This document shows positions 41,074 to 50,491 of a stretch of 64,000 nt of DNA, in pieces. Source of the stretch: Bacillus stratosphericus (GTDB taxonomy: Bacteria > Bacillota > Bacilli > Bacillales > Bacillaceae); contig NZ_JAIVLB010000009.1 of the NCBI RefSeq assembly GCF_020524495.1, forward strand, positions 1 to 64,000, in the 5' to 3' direction. How positions within the stretch are numbered: the first letter of the stretch is position 1; each line of letters starts with the position of its first letter. The position numbers were made by a program, and so were the translations under genes. The notes under the pieces are model-generated. The model worked only from the letters and a program-made list of their open reading frames with translations, was not told the origin of the DNA and did no database searches.

Positions 41074-42214
41074 GCTGTATCACCTTCTCTGCTTGATCTA
41101 TATAGGTTGTATAAATCTTTTCCATGGCATTAACCGTTTGTTCCTGTGCAAATATGTGAGCTATGGAACGCCCCGCTTTTCCCATGAGATGCTTCTGGTC
41201 TTTTTTATGATAGAGCTGCTTTAAATAATCAGCTAAACCATTTATATCTTGCGGTTTTACTAAAAAGCCATTCACCCCATGCTTGACAAGCTCACAGTGT
41301 CCTCGATTTTCAGTTGCAATGACCGGTTTCTCAGCAGACATTGCTTCAAGAAGATTCATGCCGAGCCCTTCTCTCCTGCTGGTTGACACACAGACATCAC
41401 TTAGATGTATCCATTCCTCAATTTGTTTACAGAAACCAGCAAATTGAACATGCTGCTCAAGATTCAACTGACGTACCAGTTTTTCATAGAATGGCCGGCT
41501 TATCCCTTCCCCAGCAAACACGATCTTCACATTCGGTATTTTCCTATAAAGCTGTGCACATGCTTTGATAAGCATCTTTTGATTTTTATTGACGTTCAAT
41601 TCGCCCGCACATAGCACAATAAAATCTTGTGAGGTCAATCCATATTTTGTGCGAAGGCGCTGCTTTTCTTTGTCATCAACTGGTGAAAAACGCTTCATAT
41701 CTACACCCATGCCGGGAATATAATGGACAGATGCCCGCTCTTTTGACAAACGATTCGCTCTTTTATAATCTTCTCCATTAATGGTGATGAGGACATCTGT
41801 ATATCGAATGAACCATCTCTCAATCGGGTAGTAAAGCAACCAGTTTTGAAACGGCGCCCCCTTCCAAAAGTGAAACCCGTGTGCGGTGTAAAGAACCTTC
41901 GTCCCTTTTTTACGCGTGCTTTTGGCTGCAAGCCTGCCAAGAACACTTCCCATCGGTGTGTGACAATGAATCAAATGGTAATACTCTTTGTCCAGTAGCT
42001 TTTTCAAATCCATATAAGCAAGCCGGTTTTGTAAATGAAAAGGGGAACGCTGAATTGGAATAGAGTGAGATTGATCTACATGCGGCAGCTCCAGCTGACC
42101 ATTTGCGGCCGTATGCACTTCCCACCCTTGTTCCTGAAACCACCGAAAATACGGAAGGTGGAATGCCTTAAAATGATAATCAACCGTTGCGCAAAACAAG
42201 ACTTTTTTCTTCAT
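41066..42214 (-). CDS. epsD: family 4 glycosyltransferase EpsD
   Basis: A 382-residue GT-B enzyme: N-terminal KKKVLFCATVDYHFKAFHLP, IHCHTPMGSVLGRLAAKSTR, C-terminal LCAGELNVNKNQKMLIKA and TSRREGLGMNLLEAMSAEKP. The start at 42214 matches B. subtilis EpsD. It overlaps the end of epsC by 35 bases. Confidence 0.94.
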   Translation of the reverse strand: MKKKVLFCATVDYHFKAFHLPYFRWFQEQGWEVHTAANGQLELPHVDQSHSIPIQRSPFHLQNRLAYMDLKKLLDKEYYHLIHCHTPMGSVLGRLAAKSTRKKGTKVLYTAHGFHFWKGAPFQNWLLYYPIERWFIRYTDVLITINGEDYKRANRLSKERASVHYIPGMGVDMKRFSPVDDKEKQRLRTKYGLTSQDFIVLCAGELNVNKNQKMLIKACAQLYRKIPNVKIVFAGEGISRPFYEKLVRQLNLEQHVQFAGFCKQIEEWIHLSDVCVSTSRREGLGMNLLEAMSAEKPVIATENRGHCELVKHGVNGFLVKPQDINGLADYLKQLYHKKDQKHLMGKAGRSIAHIFAQEQTVNAMEKIYTTYIDQAEKVIQHA

Positions 42215-44054
42215 TGGCAAGCGTCCCCTCCTCTCTTTTCATCTGTTCAGACAATAGATCATGAGACTCAATCGCAGCAAATAACGATTGTCTCAATTGA
42301 TCGTCACTCATCATGTCAAATTCTTGGATAAAGCGGTTCAGCACATATGGATCACCATCCAGTGCATGGCCGATATGAATTTTCGGAAAAATTTGCTCCT
42401 TTGCTTTTTCATGCTGGTTGAGTAACTCCTCATACATTTTCTCTCCTGGACGAATGCCGGTAAACATAATCGGAATCTGGTCTGTGGTGTAGCCTGAGAG
42501 GTGAATGAGGTTTTCTGCGAGGTCGACAATTTTCACTGGCTCCCCCATGTCTAAAACAAAAATCTGTCTTCCTTCTGCCAGTGCACCTGCTTGAATAACA
42601 AGCCTTGATGCTTCTGGGATGGTCATAAAATATCTTGTCATGGCTGGATGCGTGACCGTCACCGGGCCACCTTTTTCGATTTGTTTTTTAAAGATTGGAA
42701 TAACGCTTCCCCTGCTTCCGAGTACATTCCCAAATCGAACGGCCACAAATTTCGTCTCGCTGCTTGCCCCCATTTGCATGATCAGCATTTCAGCAAACCG
42801 CTTTGTGGCTCCCATCACATTGGCAGGGTTGACCGCTTTGTCAGATGAAATGAGGACGAATGTTTCGACTCCGTGCTCATGTGCGGCTTCTGCGACATTT
42901 TTTGTCCCAATGATATTGTTTTTCACCGCTTCTTTCGGACTGATCTCCATGAACGGGACATGCTTATGTGCCGCTGCATGATACATGATATCTGGCTGAA
43001 ATTGACCAACAATTTCACTCATTTTCTGTTTATCTTGAATATCCGCAATTTGTGGATAGAGGCTGATGCTGTCTCCATATAATTCTTTCAGCTCTAGTAA
43101 AATAGAATGAATGCTAAATTCTCCATGTCCCACAAGCACAATCGCTTGAGGGGCAAACACACAAATTTGACGACAGATTTCTGATCCAATCGACCCACCT
43201 GCCCCTGTCACCAGGATCGTTTTTCCCTTTAAGTGAGCAGATAGACGACTTGTATCTAATTGAATCGGCTCTCTTCCTAATAAATCCTCTGGCTGCACAT
43301 CCCGTAATTGATTCAGCGCATAGGTGCCTTTTAAAATCTGTTCCATTTCCGGCATGATCTGTGTTTTGACCCCAGTCCCTACACACTCCTTATACAGCCC
43401 TTTTAATGTTTGGCTGCTTTTGGACGGAATGGCAATGATGATCTTTTGAATATCCATCATCAAGACAGCTGTTTGAATGTTTTCTTTTCCCCCAAGGACG
43501 GGCAGGCCCATGATTTCAAGTTTATGCTTCGTTTTGTCATCATCAATGAAGGCTACTGGCTCAATATGTACATCACTCGACTGCTGAAGCTGACGAACGA
43601 TAATCGTCCCTGCTGATCCAGCGCCAATGATTAACGCCCGCTCCTTTTCTTCCTGCAACCGCTTTGCGCCATCATGAAATAATCTAGATGCCATCCGAGA
43701 TGCACCGATGAACAAAACATGGAAAAGCCAAACGATGAACAAGAACCGGAATGGCCATGTTTGTACGAAGAGGTACAACATCGTCATCGAAAATAAAAAA
43801 GAACACACAAAGGTCTTCATTAAAGAAAATAACTCTCTAACCCCTGTATATGCCCATATTTGCTTGTACACATGAAAGATGTGAGCAAATAAATGGTGCC
43901 CAATGAGCAGACTGAGTGAAGAAATGACGAGCATTTCAAATGTATATACGGTTAACGCCGCCTCTTGGACAAATTGAAAGCCAAAAAAGACGGCAACTAA
44001 AATGAGATATGAATCTAGTGCCACGATGATTGATAATCTTTGGGCGTATGTCAA
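42180..44054 (-). CDS. epsC: UDP-sugar 4,6-dehydratase EpsC
   Basis: A protein of about 624 residues of the FlaA1/CapD family: four N-terminal membrane helices (to about 125), a CoA-binding-like Rossmann domain (LIIGAGSAGTIIVRQL), then an SDR dehydratase domain with TGAGGSIGSEICRQI and the catalytic ISSDKAVNPANVMGATKR. It makes the UDP-4-keto sugar used by EpsN and EpsM. The start is TTG 44054, just after GGGGGAGG; the longer frame to 44117 lies in the intergenic RNA region. Confidence 0.94.
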   Translation of the reverse strand: MTYAQRLSIIVALDSYLILVAVFFGFQFVQEAALTVYTFEMLVISSLSLLIGHHLFAHIFHVYKQIWAYTGVRELFSLMKTFVCSFLFSMTMLYLFVQTWPFRFLFIVWLFHVLFIGASRMASRLFHDGAKRLQEEKERALIIGAGSAGTIIVRQLQQSSDVHIEPVAFIDDDKTKHKLEIMGLPVLGGKENIQTAVLMMDIQKIIIAIPSKSSQTLKGLYKECVGTGVKTQIMPEMEQILKGTYALNQLRDVQPEDLLGREPIQLDTSRLSAHLKGKTILVTGAGGSIGSEICRQICVFAPQAIVLVGHGEFSIHSILLELKELYGDSISLYPQIADIQDKQKMSEIVGQFQPDIMYHAAAHKHVPFMEISPKEAVKNNIIGTKNVAEAAHEHGVETFVLISSDKAVNPANVMGATKRFAEMLIMQMGASSETKFVAVRFGNVLGSRGSVIPIFKKQIEKGGPVTVTHPAMTRYFMTIPEASRLVIQAGALAEGRQIFVLDMGEPVKIVDLAENLIHLSGYTTDQIPIMFTGIRPGEKMYEELLNQHEKAKEQIFPKIHIGHALDGDPYVLNRFIQEFDMMSDDQLRQSLFAAIESHDLLSEQMKREEGTLANEEKSLVLRNG

Positions 44055-44084
44055 CGCTCCTCCCCCTTTTTCAACATCACTATT

Positions 44085-44215
44085 CTTACGTAAAATGGGC
44101 ATCAAACCCGTCCTCACACCCCACCTTTGATGACGAGCATCTAAGGCATATCATATGCCCACAGCAGAATCGAGTACCTCCGTTGTTAAAGATTAGGAGA
44201 CATCACCTATCAGTC
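44085..44215 (-). ncRNA. probable EAR (eps-associated RNA)
   Basis: The 164-base gap between epsB and epsC is where B. subtilis carries EAR, a structured RNA that makes RNA polymerase resist termination through the long eps operon. The minus strand here starts GGTGATGTCTCCTAATC and contains a GGCATA...TATGCC hairpin and GC-rich paired segments, unlike the tightly packed rest of the operon. I assign it by position and partial structure only. Confidence 0.55.
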
Positions 44216-44218
44216 TAT

Positions 44219-44902
44219 TTAATACATATACAACCTGCCCTTTTTTTCTTTCTTTCCATTTAGCATAGCTCCAAGCAGTTTGCCTGTTGTTCCTTCTAAT
44301 ACTTCTTTTGACTTCTTCACGGCGGCAATTTTTGTTTTGCCACTTAAAACAACGAGAATGCTACCATCTGTTCGGTTCGCTAGTATTTTTGCATCTGCAA
44401 CAGGCAGTAGCGGTGTGGAATCAACAATCACCATGTCATATTGCTGTTCAATATCATAAAAAAGCTGCTTCATAACAGAAGAAGAGAGCAGCTCAGCTGG
44501 ATTCGGCGGAATGGTCCCGCTCGGAAGCAGTTCTAAATGCTCAATCGGTGTAGGTAAAATGGCTTCCTCCAAGCTGCAATTATTTAATAGCACATTGGTT
44601 AAACCAGTGTGATGACTCAGGTCAAAGTATTCATGAACCGCCGGTTTTCGTAAATCAGCATCCATGAGCAGCACCCGCTTTTTTTGCTGTGCAAAAACAG
44701 CTGCTAGATTTGCAGCCGTAAATGATTTCCCTTCCTTCGGTAAGGAGGATGTGACCAAAATCGACTTCAATCTTGTTTGGATGGATGTGAATTCGATGTT
44801 GGTTCGGATCGTACGGAATTGTTCCGCAATGACAGAGTGAGGATTTAATACAGAAATACAGGATAAGTCTCTCTTTTCTCGTTTATTCCTCTTAAAGATC
44901 AA
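44219..44902 (-). CDS. epsB: bacterial tyrosine kinase EpsB
   Basis: A 227-residue BY-kinase. Walker A is [16 protein letters not shown], Walker A' is [11 protein letters not shown] and Walker B is [10 protein letters not shown]. The C-terminus ends in two tyrosines (LYMY), the autophosphorylation cluster. It needs EpsA as its membrane activator and controls EPS synthesis. TTG start at 44902, eight bases after GGGAGG, overlapping the end of epsA by 11 bases. Confidence 0.94.
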   Translation of the reverse strand: MIFKRNKREKRDLSCISVLNPHSVIAEQFRTIRTNIEFTSIQTRLKSILVTSSLPKEGKSFTAANLAAVFAQQKKRVLLMDADLRKPAVHEYFDLSHHTGLTNVLLNNCSLEEAILPTPIEHLELLPSGTIPPNPAELLSSSVMKQLFYDIEQQYDMVIVDSTPLLPVADAKILANRTDGSILVVLSGKTKIAAVKKSKEVLEGTTGKLLGAMLNGKKEKKGRLYMY

Positions 44903-45623
44903 TGTTCTGTCCTCCCGTTATGACGGAATGCTTGTCTTTTTTTGCCCTCCTGTCTGCTTGCATCTGATAGACACTGCCGAGCGACGGCAGCCCGATCTCT
45001 TCTCTTATTTGATGTGTTCGTTTTACAGTATCATCGAGTAGATTCATTAAGAAAATGAGTGTAAGGCTTCCTAATAAAGAGGCGCCTAGTGCCATAACGA
45101 TGTGAACGAATTTCCTTGAATTCATGAGAATCGTGTTTGACAGCTTGGCTTCAGACAAAACGTTAATACGATCCATATTCATGGTTTTTTTGATTTCTTC
45201 TTGCAGCACCTCTGTTGCCGTATTAGCGATCGCGACTGCTTTCGCACGGTCTTCATCTTGTACAGTAATATTTATGACCTCAGACTCATTTTCTGTACTA
45301 GTGGCAATTTTGTGTTTTAATCCTTCAGCCGATTCTGTGAGATGTAGCTTTTCCTTTACTTTTTCAATGACAATGGGACTTTTCAACAGGACTTGAAAGG
45401 TACGTGTATATTGAAGGTTCATCTGAATATCGTTTAAATTCGCTTGTGCGTCATTGCTTCGTTTATGAACAAGAATTTGAGTGGTTGCCTGATATACAGG
45501 AGTTGAGACATAGAACTGATAGTAGGCTGAAATGCCCGTTACGATCAGGACAATCAGGATCAGAAGGGCCATTTTCTCTTTAACGACAGAAAACAGCTGC
45601 TTAAAACCTATATTCTCATTCAT
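44892..45623 (-). CDS. epsA: Wzz-type kinase modulator EpsA
   Basis: A protein of about 243 residues with two membrane helices (about 20-40 and 172-195) flanking an extracytoplasmic chain-length-determinant domain. The short cytoplasmic C-terminus activates EpsB. First gene of the eps operon; the ATG at 45623 follows GGGGAGGA. Confidence 0.94.
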   Translation of the reverse strand: MNENIGFKQLFSVVKEKMALLILIVLIVTGISAYYQFYVSTPVYQATTQILVHKRSNDAQANLNDIQMNLQYTRTFQVLLKSPIVIEKVKEKLHLTESAEGLKHKIATSTENESEVINITVQDEDRAKAVAIANTATEVLQEEIKKTMNMDRINVLSEAKLSNTILMNSRKFVHIVMALGASLLGSLTLIFLMNLLDDTVKRTHQIREEIGLPSLGSVYQMQADRRAKKDKHSVITGGQNIDL

Positions 45624-45731
45624 AGATCCTCCCCATTTCATCATTAAAAGGTTATATATGGTTTCTTTTTGTTAATGATTGGATTATAAAAGATAATACC
45701 CGCAAAGAAAAATGTCATAATAGGTCTTGTA

Positions 45732-45809
45732 GTTCTTTTTAAAGAACGAAATCGTTCGTTTTCTTTTGTTTACTTCCTGTTTCTTATGTTTTTGAATTTT
45801 ATAAAGAAC
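45732..45809. promoter_or_regulatory. SinR/SlrR operators between epsA and slrR
   Basis: GTTCTTT (45732-45738) and AAAGAAC (45741-45747) form an inverted repeat of the known SinR site (GTTCTYT), and another AAAGAAC lies at 45803-45809. All are in the 256-base gap between the divergent epsA and slrR starts, where SinR represses both in B. subtilis. TATAAT at 45821-45826 is a likely -10 of slrR. Confidence 0.75.
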
Positions 45810-45879
45810 AATTTATTTTTTATAATGAACGAAAAGGTCGCAGAACTATTCTTCAGGGAGAAGGGAGATCATATATCGA

Positions 45880-46347
45880 ATGATAGGAAAGGTGATACGT
45901 ATTTACCGAAAGAGGAAAGGATACTCGATTCATCAACTGGCTGAAGAGGCCCATGTCTCTAAGTCCTATTTGAGTAAAATTGAGCGTGGTGTCCACCGAA
46001 ATCCATCTGTCCAGTTTTTAAAAAAGGTAACCTCTTCACTAGAAATTGATTTACAAGAGCTGTTTGATGCAGAGACGATGATATTTCATTACTCTGAGGG
46101 TGAACAGGAATGGCGGGAACATGTAGTTAATGCCGTCCAATGTGGCATGCCAAAAGAAGAGCTGTATCAGCTACTTCAAACCTTTAAAAAGGAGCAGGAA
46201 GAAAAGACACTACATGTCACCCATAGAAAGCTGACTGATTCAAATCTGTCAGAGTGGAAGCATCTCATGAGTGAAGCGAAGGCTATTGGCTTAACCATTG
46301 AGGAAGTAAAAGCGTTTCTTACCAATATGGGAGAACAGCGGGCGTAA
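45880..46347 (+). CDS. slrR: SlrR biofilm/chaining regulator
   Basis: A 155-residue SinR paralogue. Residues 1-65 are an Xre HTH (YSIHQLAEEAHVSKSYLSKI, ERGVHRNPS), and the C-terminal half contains SinI/SinR-like dimerisation helices (LSEWKHLMSEAKAIGLTIEE). In B. subtilis SlrR binds SinR, relieves eps and tapA repression and shuts off autolysin and flagellin genes. It is divergent from epsA, as in B. subtilis. Confidence 0.92.
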   Translation: MIGKVIRIYRKRKGYSIHQLAEEAHVSKSYLSKIERGVHRNPSVQFLKKVTSSLEIDLQELFDAETMIFHYSEGEQEWREHVVNAVQCGMPKEELYQLLQTFKKEQEEKTLHVTHRKLTDSNLSEWKHLMSEAKAIGLTIEEVKAFLTNMGEQRA

Positions 46348-46376
46348 GCCTTTCAGGAAGGACCAATTTGCGGGGA

Positions 46377-46396
46377 GAGGCGTCAGATGACGCCTC
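46377..46396. repeat. perfect 9-bp dyad
   Basis: GAGGCGTCA-GA-TGACGCCTC lies 30 bases after slrR. The two-base centre is too tight for a terminator loop, so a protein-binding site is possible. Confidence 0.4.
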
Positions 46397-46404
46397 GATG
46401 AAAT

Positions 46405-46437
46405 AGAGCCTTTTATCATCAAAAGGCTCTGTTTTCT
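46405..46437. terminator. bidirectional terminator slrR / holin
   Basis: AGAGCCTTTT / AAAAGGCTCT stem, followed by GTTTTCTC on the plus strand. Confidence 0.75.
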
Positions 46438-46438
46438 C

Positions 46439-46663
46439 TTATTCTTCTTTTTTTGTTCGTGCTTTTTTCGTAATATCATTGTTTTTCCAATAGGCCCATA
46501 GCGATGTAATCCCAAGAAAGGCTAATGTAATGAATTGCTGAACGCCTTCTTTATCAATGGGAATTGGGCTTTTCCCGGCAGCGGTTAGAGCACTGTTAAC
46601 AAGCGCCAATAAAAGCAACACAAGCCTTGTGATCGTACCTGCACTAATTTTTTGAACTTTCAA
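46439..46663 (-). CDS. orphan SPP1-type phage holin
   Basis: A 74-residue protein with two membrane helices: TITRLVLLLLALVNSALTAAGKSPIPI and QFITLAFLGITSLWAYWKNN, then a basic tail (TKKARTKKEE). This is the pattern of SPP1/XhlB-family holins, which form membrane lesions that release endolysin. No endolysin or other phage gene lies near it, so it is a stand-alone gene, possibly a domesticated prophage remnant or a lysis/toxin module. Confidence 0.8.
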   Translation of the reverse strand: MKVQKISAGTITRLVLLLLALVNSALTAAGKSPIPIDKEGVQQFITLAFLGITSLWAYWKNNDITKKARTKKEE

Positions 46664-46805
46664 CTGTAGACCCTCCCTTTCCCTTCACGCAGAACTGTAC
46701 TGCTCGTTCCCTCTCATATGTATGCAATAAGCGAATGAATAGAAGAAAGAATTAAAAAAAGAGACATCATTCCTATGTCAGAAATGATGCCTTGATCGTG
46801 TGTTT

Positions 46806-47186
46806 TTATTTTTGAAAACATTTTTTTGCTACATCCATTGCCATTTTATTGCCTAGTGCTGTGAGTAATCGAGCTATGGCTGATCTACAATCGGATTACT
46901 TGGTTTTTCTTCACGGCTTTAGTCCTTTCCAGATTGGTGTCTGTTCTAACTGTTTGAATACCGCTGCGCTTTATCATCAGGTTGACGACGACAAAAATAG
47001 CATCTGCATCAAATTCAGGAAGCACCTCTGAGAAATTACTTCAAAAGGCCTTTTGCTATCCAGCTTTTTTACACCATCTGCAGGTGTCAGTCCTATATCC
47101 TCGTATAAAATAGGACTCATCGGGCGCTTCATACAAATTACACGTTTTGGTTGAGGTGTTCGCTTATCCTGCAAAATTGGTTTCAT
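46806..47186 (-). pseudogene. degraded siderophore-binding-protein gene (C-terminal part)
   Basis: An open frame starting at 47186 includes SPILYEDIGLTPADGVKKLD, typical of the second lobe of iron-siderophore binding lipoproteins. A frameshift near 47030 moves the continuing homology (SEVLPEFDADAIFVVVN) to another frame, followed by AVKKNQVI and a final stop near 46806. The signal peptide and first lobe are missing. It is a truncated, frameshifted remnant. The rest of the 46664-47466 gap holds only the pdaC promoter. Confidence 0.55.
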
Positions 47187-47354
47187 TCTTTACTTCATTA
47201 AAAGTCAATTTGAAAATGAGAATATAATATCAAAATGATAGCTGTCAGCCCCTGAAAAATAATGTAAGACTGAGGATACTAGAGGCGATGTTTCTTTTCT
47301 CCTGCTTTTTTGGAAAAAACGACCTATCATTATTGATGATAGTTTGGAAAATAG

Positions 47355-47384
47355 TTGACATCCCCTATGAAAATCACCTAAAAT
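47355..47384 (+). promoter_or_regulatory. sigma-A promoter of the deacetylase gene
   Basis: TTGACA (47355-47360), 18-base spacer, TAAAAT (47379-47384). Confidence 0.7.
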
Positions 47385-47466
47385 TACAAAAGCAAGTCAA
47401 ATGTTATAAAGATATTACAAAGAGATGTCAAACGGATAAATAATGACCCGTCATATGAGAGGAGAA

Positions 47467-48885
47467 ATGAAAGTTGTGTCAGTAAAGGGAAAATGGAGTA
47501 TGATGCTATTTGCGCTTGCTATCGTCATTGGAGCAGTTGCTTTCTTTCAAAATCAGCAAGCAAGCGGTACAAAGAAGAAAAATGTGAAGCAGGATACAAA
47601 TTATAAAAACGTCGAAATTGTCACCCTCGTAAATGACGGGAAATTTATGAGATATGCAGTCAACTATCCTCTTTTTCATCAAAAAAAGCTAGATGACAAG
47701 ATCCAAAGCTATGTAAATTCAGCATTAGAGCATTTCAAAAAGACATTCAGTGAAGCAAAGGATATTGATCAAAACAAGCGCTTTGAACTGAATATTGATT
47801 ATGACATGGTGCATTATGCTAAACAATCCGCTGCCATTCACTTTACGACCTATACCTATACAGGTCAGCAAAAAGGGACCACCCATAGTGTAACGATCAA
47901 TTATGATTTTCAGAAAAAAGCCTTTCTGGACACAGAAGATTTATTTCAGCCAAAAACGAATTATTTAAAGCAATTATCCTATATTACATACACAGAGCTT
48001 CAAAAGGATAAAACCTTATCTAAGGATCAATCTCTCCTTCAGAAAGGAACAGCCCCTACTACTCAAAACTTCAGTCAATTTGCCTTGAAAGAGAATTATG
48101 TAGAGTTTTATTTCCCAGCATCTCAGGTGGCCGCAGAGGATCTTGGCCCGCAAACGCTGGCGATCAAAAAGACGTTGCTGAAAGACATACTGAAGCCAGA
48201 ATATATGAATAAGACAAAAAATCAGAATGAAATCAAAGAACCAAAACCAAAAAGAAAAGCCGTCGATCTGCCGCAAAAATCAGAGCTAGATCCGAACAAA
48301 AAATCCATTGCACTCACATTTGATGACGGCCCGAATCCAGAGACAACCTCAAAAATTTTAGATGCGCTTAAGCAAAATAAAGGCCATGCCACCTTTTTCG
48401 TATTAGGCAGCAGGGTGCAATATTATCCCTGGATGCTTGCCGATATTTTAAAAGGCGGGAATGAGATCGGAAATCATACATACAACCATCCTTTATTAAC
48501 AAGACTTCCTCTTAAGCAAGCGGTGAAACAGGTAAAGGATACGCAGCAGCTGATTGAGAAAGCCAGCGGTTATACACCTTCGCAATTTAGACCGCCATAT
48601 GGAGGAACAAATCAAGAAATCAATCAAGCGGTTGGGATGAACGTTTCTTTATGGGATATTGATCCTGAGGATTGGAAAATTCGTAACAGCGAGCAGATCA
48701 CAAGCCTTGTTCTCTCACATGCAGCAGATGGCAGAACGGTATTAATGCACGATATCTATGACAGCTCAGCTCGAGCAGCAGTGAAGATCATACATGAGCT
48801 CACCAAACAAGGCTACCAGCTTGTCACAGTCAGTGAACTTGAACAATTGAAAAAAGAACGAAACGAACCAACCCCTGTGCATTAA
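47467..48885 (+). CDS. pdaC: PdaC-like polysaccharide deacetylase
   Basis: A protein of about 472 residues. An N-terminal signal/anchor (about 10-30, MMLFALAIVIGAVAFF) is followed by a DUF4163/DUF3298-type domain (about 45-235) and a NodB deacetylase domain (about 280-460). The NodB motifs are TFDDGPNPETT, the zinc-binding GNHTYNHPLL, FRPPYGG, DIDPEDW and the final VLMHDIY. B. subtilis PdaC (YjeA) deacetylates N-acetylmuramic acid in peptidoglycan and has this architecture. Several start codons are possible (47467 ATG, 47476 GTG). The genomic position differs from B. subtilis yjeA. Confidence 0.85.
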   Translation: MKVVSVKGKWSMMLFALAIVIGAVAFFQNQQASGTKKKNVKQDTNYKNVEIVTLVNDGKFMRYAVNYPLFHQKKLDDKIQSYVNSALEHFKKTFSEAKDIDQNKRFELNIDYDMVHYAKQSAAIHFTTYTYTGQQKGTTHSVTINYDFQKKAFLDTEDLFQPKTNYLKQLSYITYTELQKDKTLSKDQSLLQKGTAPTTQNFSQFALKENYVEFYFPASQVAAEDLGPQTLAIKKTLLKDILKPEYMNKTKNQNEIKEPKPKRKAVDLPQKSELDPNKKSIALTFDDGPNPETTSKILDALKQNKGHATFFVLGSRVQYYPWMLADILKGGNEIGNHTYNHPLLTRLPLKQAVKQVKDTQQLIEKASGYTPSQFRPPYGGTNQEINQAVGMNVSLWDIDPEDWKIRNSEQITSLVLSHAADGRTVLMHDIYDSSARAAVKIIHELTKQGYQLVTVSELEQLKKERNEPTPVH

Positions 48886-48903
48886 ACACAGGGGCTTCTT
48901 TTA
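48870..48903. terminator. bidirectional terminator pdaC / ABC-F
   Basis: CCCCTGTG / CACAGGGG stem at the pdaC stop codon followed by CTTCTTTTA, between converging genes. Confidence 0.75.
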
Positions 48904-50460
48904 TGCCTCTAACGACTTCTTTTTTTTCAATAATGCTTGAAATGTCTCTTCCAGCTCCTGAGATGGCTCTATACTTAAGCGGCTGATCACTTCAGACAAC
49001 TGCATATCAATTAACAAAATCTCCTCTTCCCTCTTTGTCACAGCTTGCTTTTTTTCCTTTTGGTTATACTCTTCATATGTGCCATCAAACCGTTCAATGG
49101 TTCCTTCGTGAACATGCAGAATACGAGTGGCGACTTGCTTAATGAGCCTCCGATCATGGGAGACAAACACAACGGTACCTGGGTAATCTTTTAAAAGTCC
49201 TTCAAGCGCTTCTACTGCCGCAAGATCTAAAAAGTTCGTCGGTTCATCAAGCATCAGGACATTAGCATCACTGACGAGTAGTTTCGCAAGCAAAGTCTTT
49301 ACCCGTTCTCCCCCGCTTAACACACCAACTGGTTTATACACATCATCTTCTCTAAATCCAAGTCTCGCTAAAACCGTTCGAATCACCGTCTCATCTTGAA
49401 TAGCCTGTTCAAGCGCATTGTGTAAGATCGATTCATCTAGCTTCAGTCCTAAAAGATCCTGACTGAAATAGCCTATCTTGACAGCTTCTGAACGAGAGAT
49501 ATCGGGATGTCCGTTCACAAGCATTTGGAGAAATGTCGTTTTGCCGCTCCCATTCTTCCCGATGATGGCAACTTTGTCTCCGCCACTCACTTCAACATTC
49601 GCCTGCTTCCAAAGAATTTGATCACCAACTATTCCATCTACATTATGGACCCGTAAGATGGTCCGGCTTGCCACTTCCTTCATCGTATTCTGAGTCATTT
49701 GAATGGGCTGTATGTCCTTTACTTTCTCGACCTTTTCTAATTTCTCCATTCTTGTTTCAATGGATTTGGCTGTTTTTTGAAGCTTTTTTTGCTTGTTTGC
49801 GTAGTAAGGTTTCGCAATTCTAGGTCCTGAGGATTTCAGTTTTTGGGATGTCTTTGTGGCTTTGTCGGCTTTTTTCATTTTCTTTTTCAGCGCATTCTCT
49901 AACTGTTTTTTCTTTTGTGTATAAGCCTCGTACGCTTCCACTTGCTGACGATGCGCCAGTTCTTTTTGCTGTGCAAAATGCGTGTAGTTGCCTTTGTATT
50001 GTTTGAGCATCCCATCATCTAGCTCCCAAATGTCTGTACATACCGCATCTAAAAAAGTGCGATCATGTGAAACGACAATGAGGGCACCTTGGTAATCGCG
50101 TAACTTTCGTTCTAGCCATTCAATGTGCTCTGTATCTAAATGTGTCGTCGGTTCATCTGCTAATAAAAGGGCAGACGGACGACTTAGAGCTCTTTCAATA
50201 TATGTCTGGGTTATCTCTCCACCACTCTTTCTGCCATCTGCTTTTTTCAGCTGAGGAAGCAGCGTACAGGTCGTTGTGGCAGCAAAAGTTCCACTGTCAG
50301 GTTTTTCTTGACGAGCCAGCACATGCAATAAAGTGGTTTTTCCACTGCCATTTGTCCCCACAAGTCCAATGCGATCGCCTTGATGGATGGCAATCTCCTC
50401 TATATCAAATAACACCCGATCCTTTCGAAACACCTTTAACTGATTGGCTTTCATTAACAT
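48901..50460 (-). CDS. Vga-like ABC-F ribosome protection protein
   Basis: A protein of about 519 residues with two ABC domains and no membrane segment. First domain: GLVGTNGSGKTTLLHVL, then a reduced signature SGGEITQTYIERALS and LLLADEPTTHLD. A long basic linker (about 185-275, KKKMKKADKATKTSQKLKSS) reaches into the ribosome. Second domain: AIIGKNGSGKTTF, LSGGERVKTLLAK, VLMLDEPTNFLD. The order and wording resemble staphylococcal Vga proteins more than B. subtilis VmlR. Such proteins displace lincosamide, streptogramin A and pleuromutilin antibiotics from the ribosome. The start at 50460 has GGGGAGG five bases upstream. Confidence 0.88.
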   Translation of the reverse strand: MLMKANQLKVFRKDRVLFDIEEIAIHQGDRIGLVGTNGSGKTTLLHVLARQEKPDSGTFAATTTCTLLPQLKKADGRKSGGEITQTYIERALSRPSALLLADEPTTHLDTEHIEWLERKLRDYQGALIVVSHDRTFLDAVCTDIWELDDGMLKQYKGNYTHFAQQKELAHRQQVEAYEAYTQKKKQLENALKKKMKKADKATKTSQKLKSSGPRIAKPYYANKQKKLQKTAKSIETRMEKLEKVEKVKDIQPIQMTQNTMKEVASRTILRVHNVDGIVGDQILWKQANVEVSGGDKVAIIGKNGSGKTTFLQMLVNGHPDISRSEAVKIGYFSQDLLGLKLDESILHNALEQAIQDETVIRTVLARLGFREDDVYKPVGVLSGGERVKTLLAKLLVSDANVLMLDEPTNFLDLAAVEALEGLLKDYPGTVVFVSHDRRLIKQVATRILHVHEGTIERFDGTYEEYNQKEKKQAVTKREEEILLIDMQLSEVISRLSIEPSQELEETFQALLKKKKSLEA

Positions 50461-50491
50461 CCCATCCTCCCCTTTCATATCAGAAGACATG

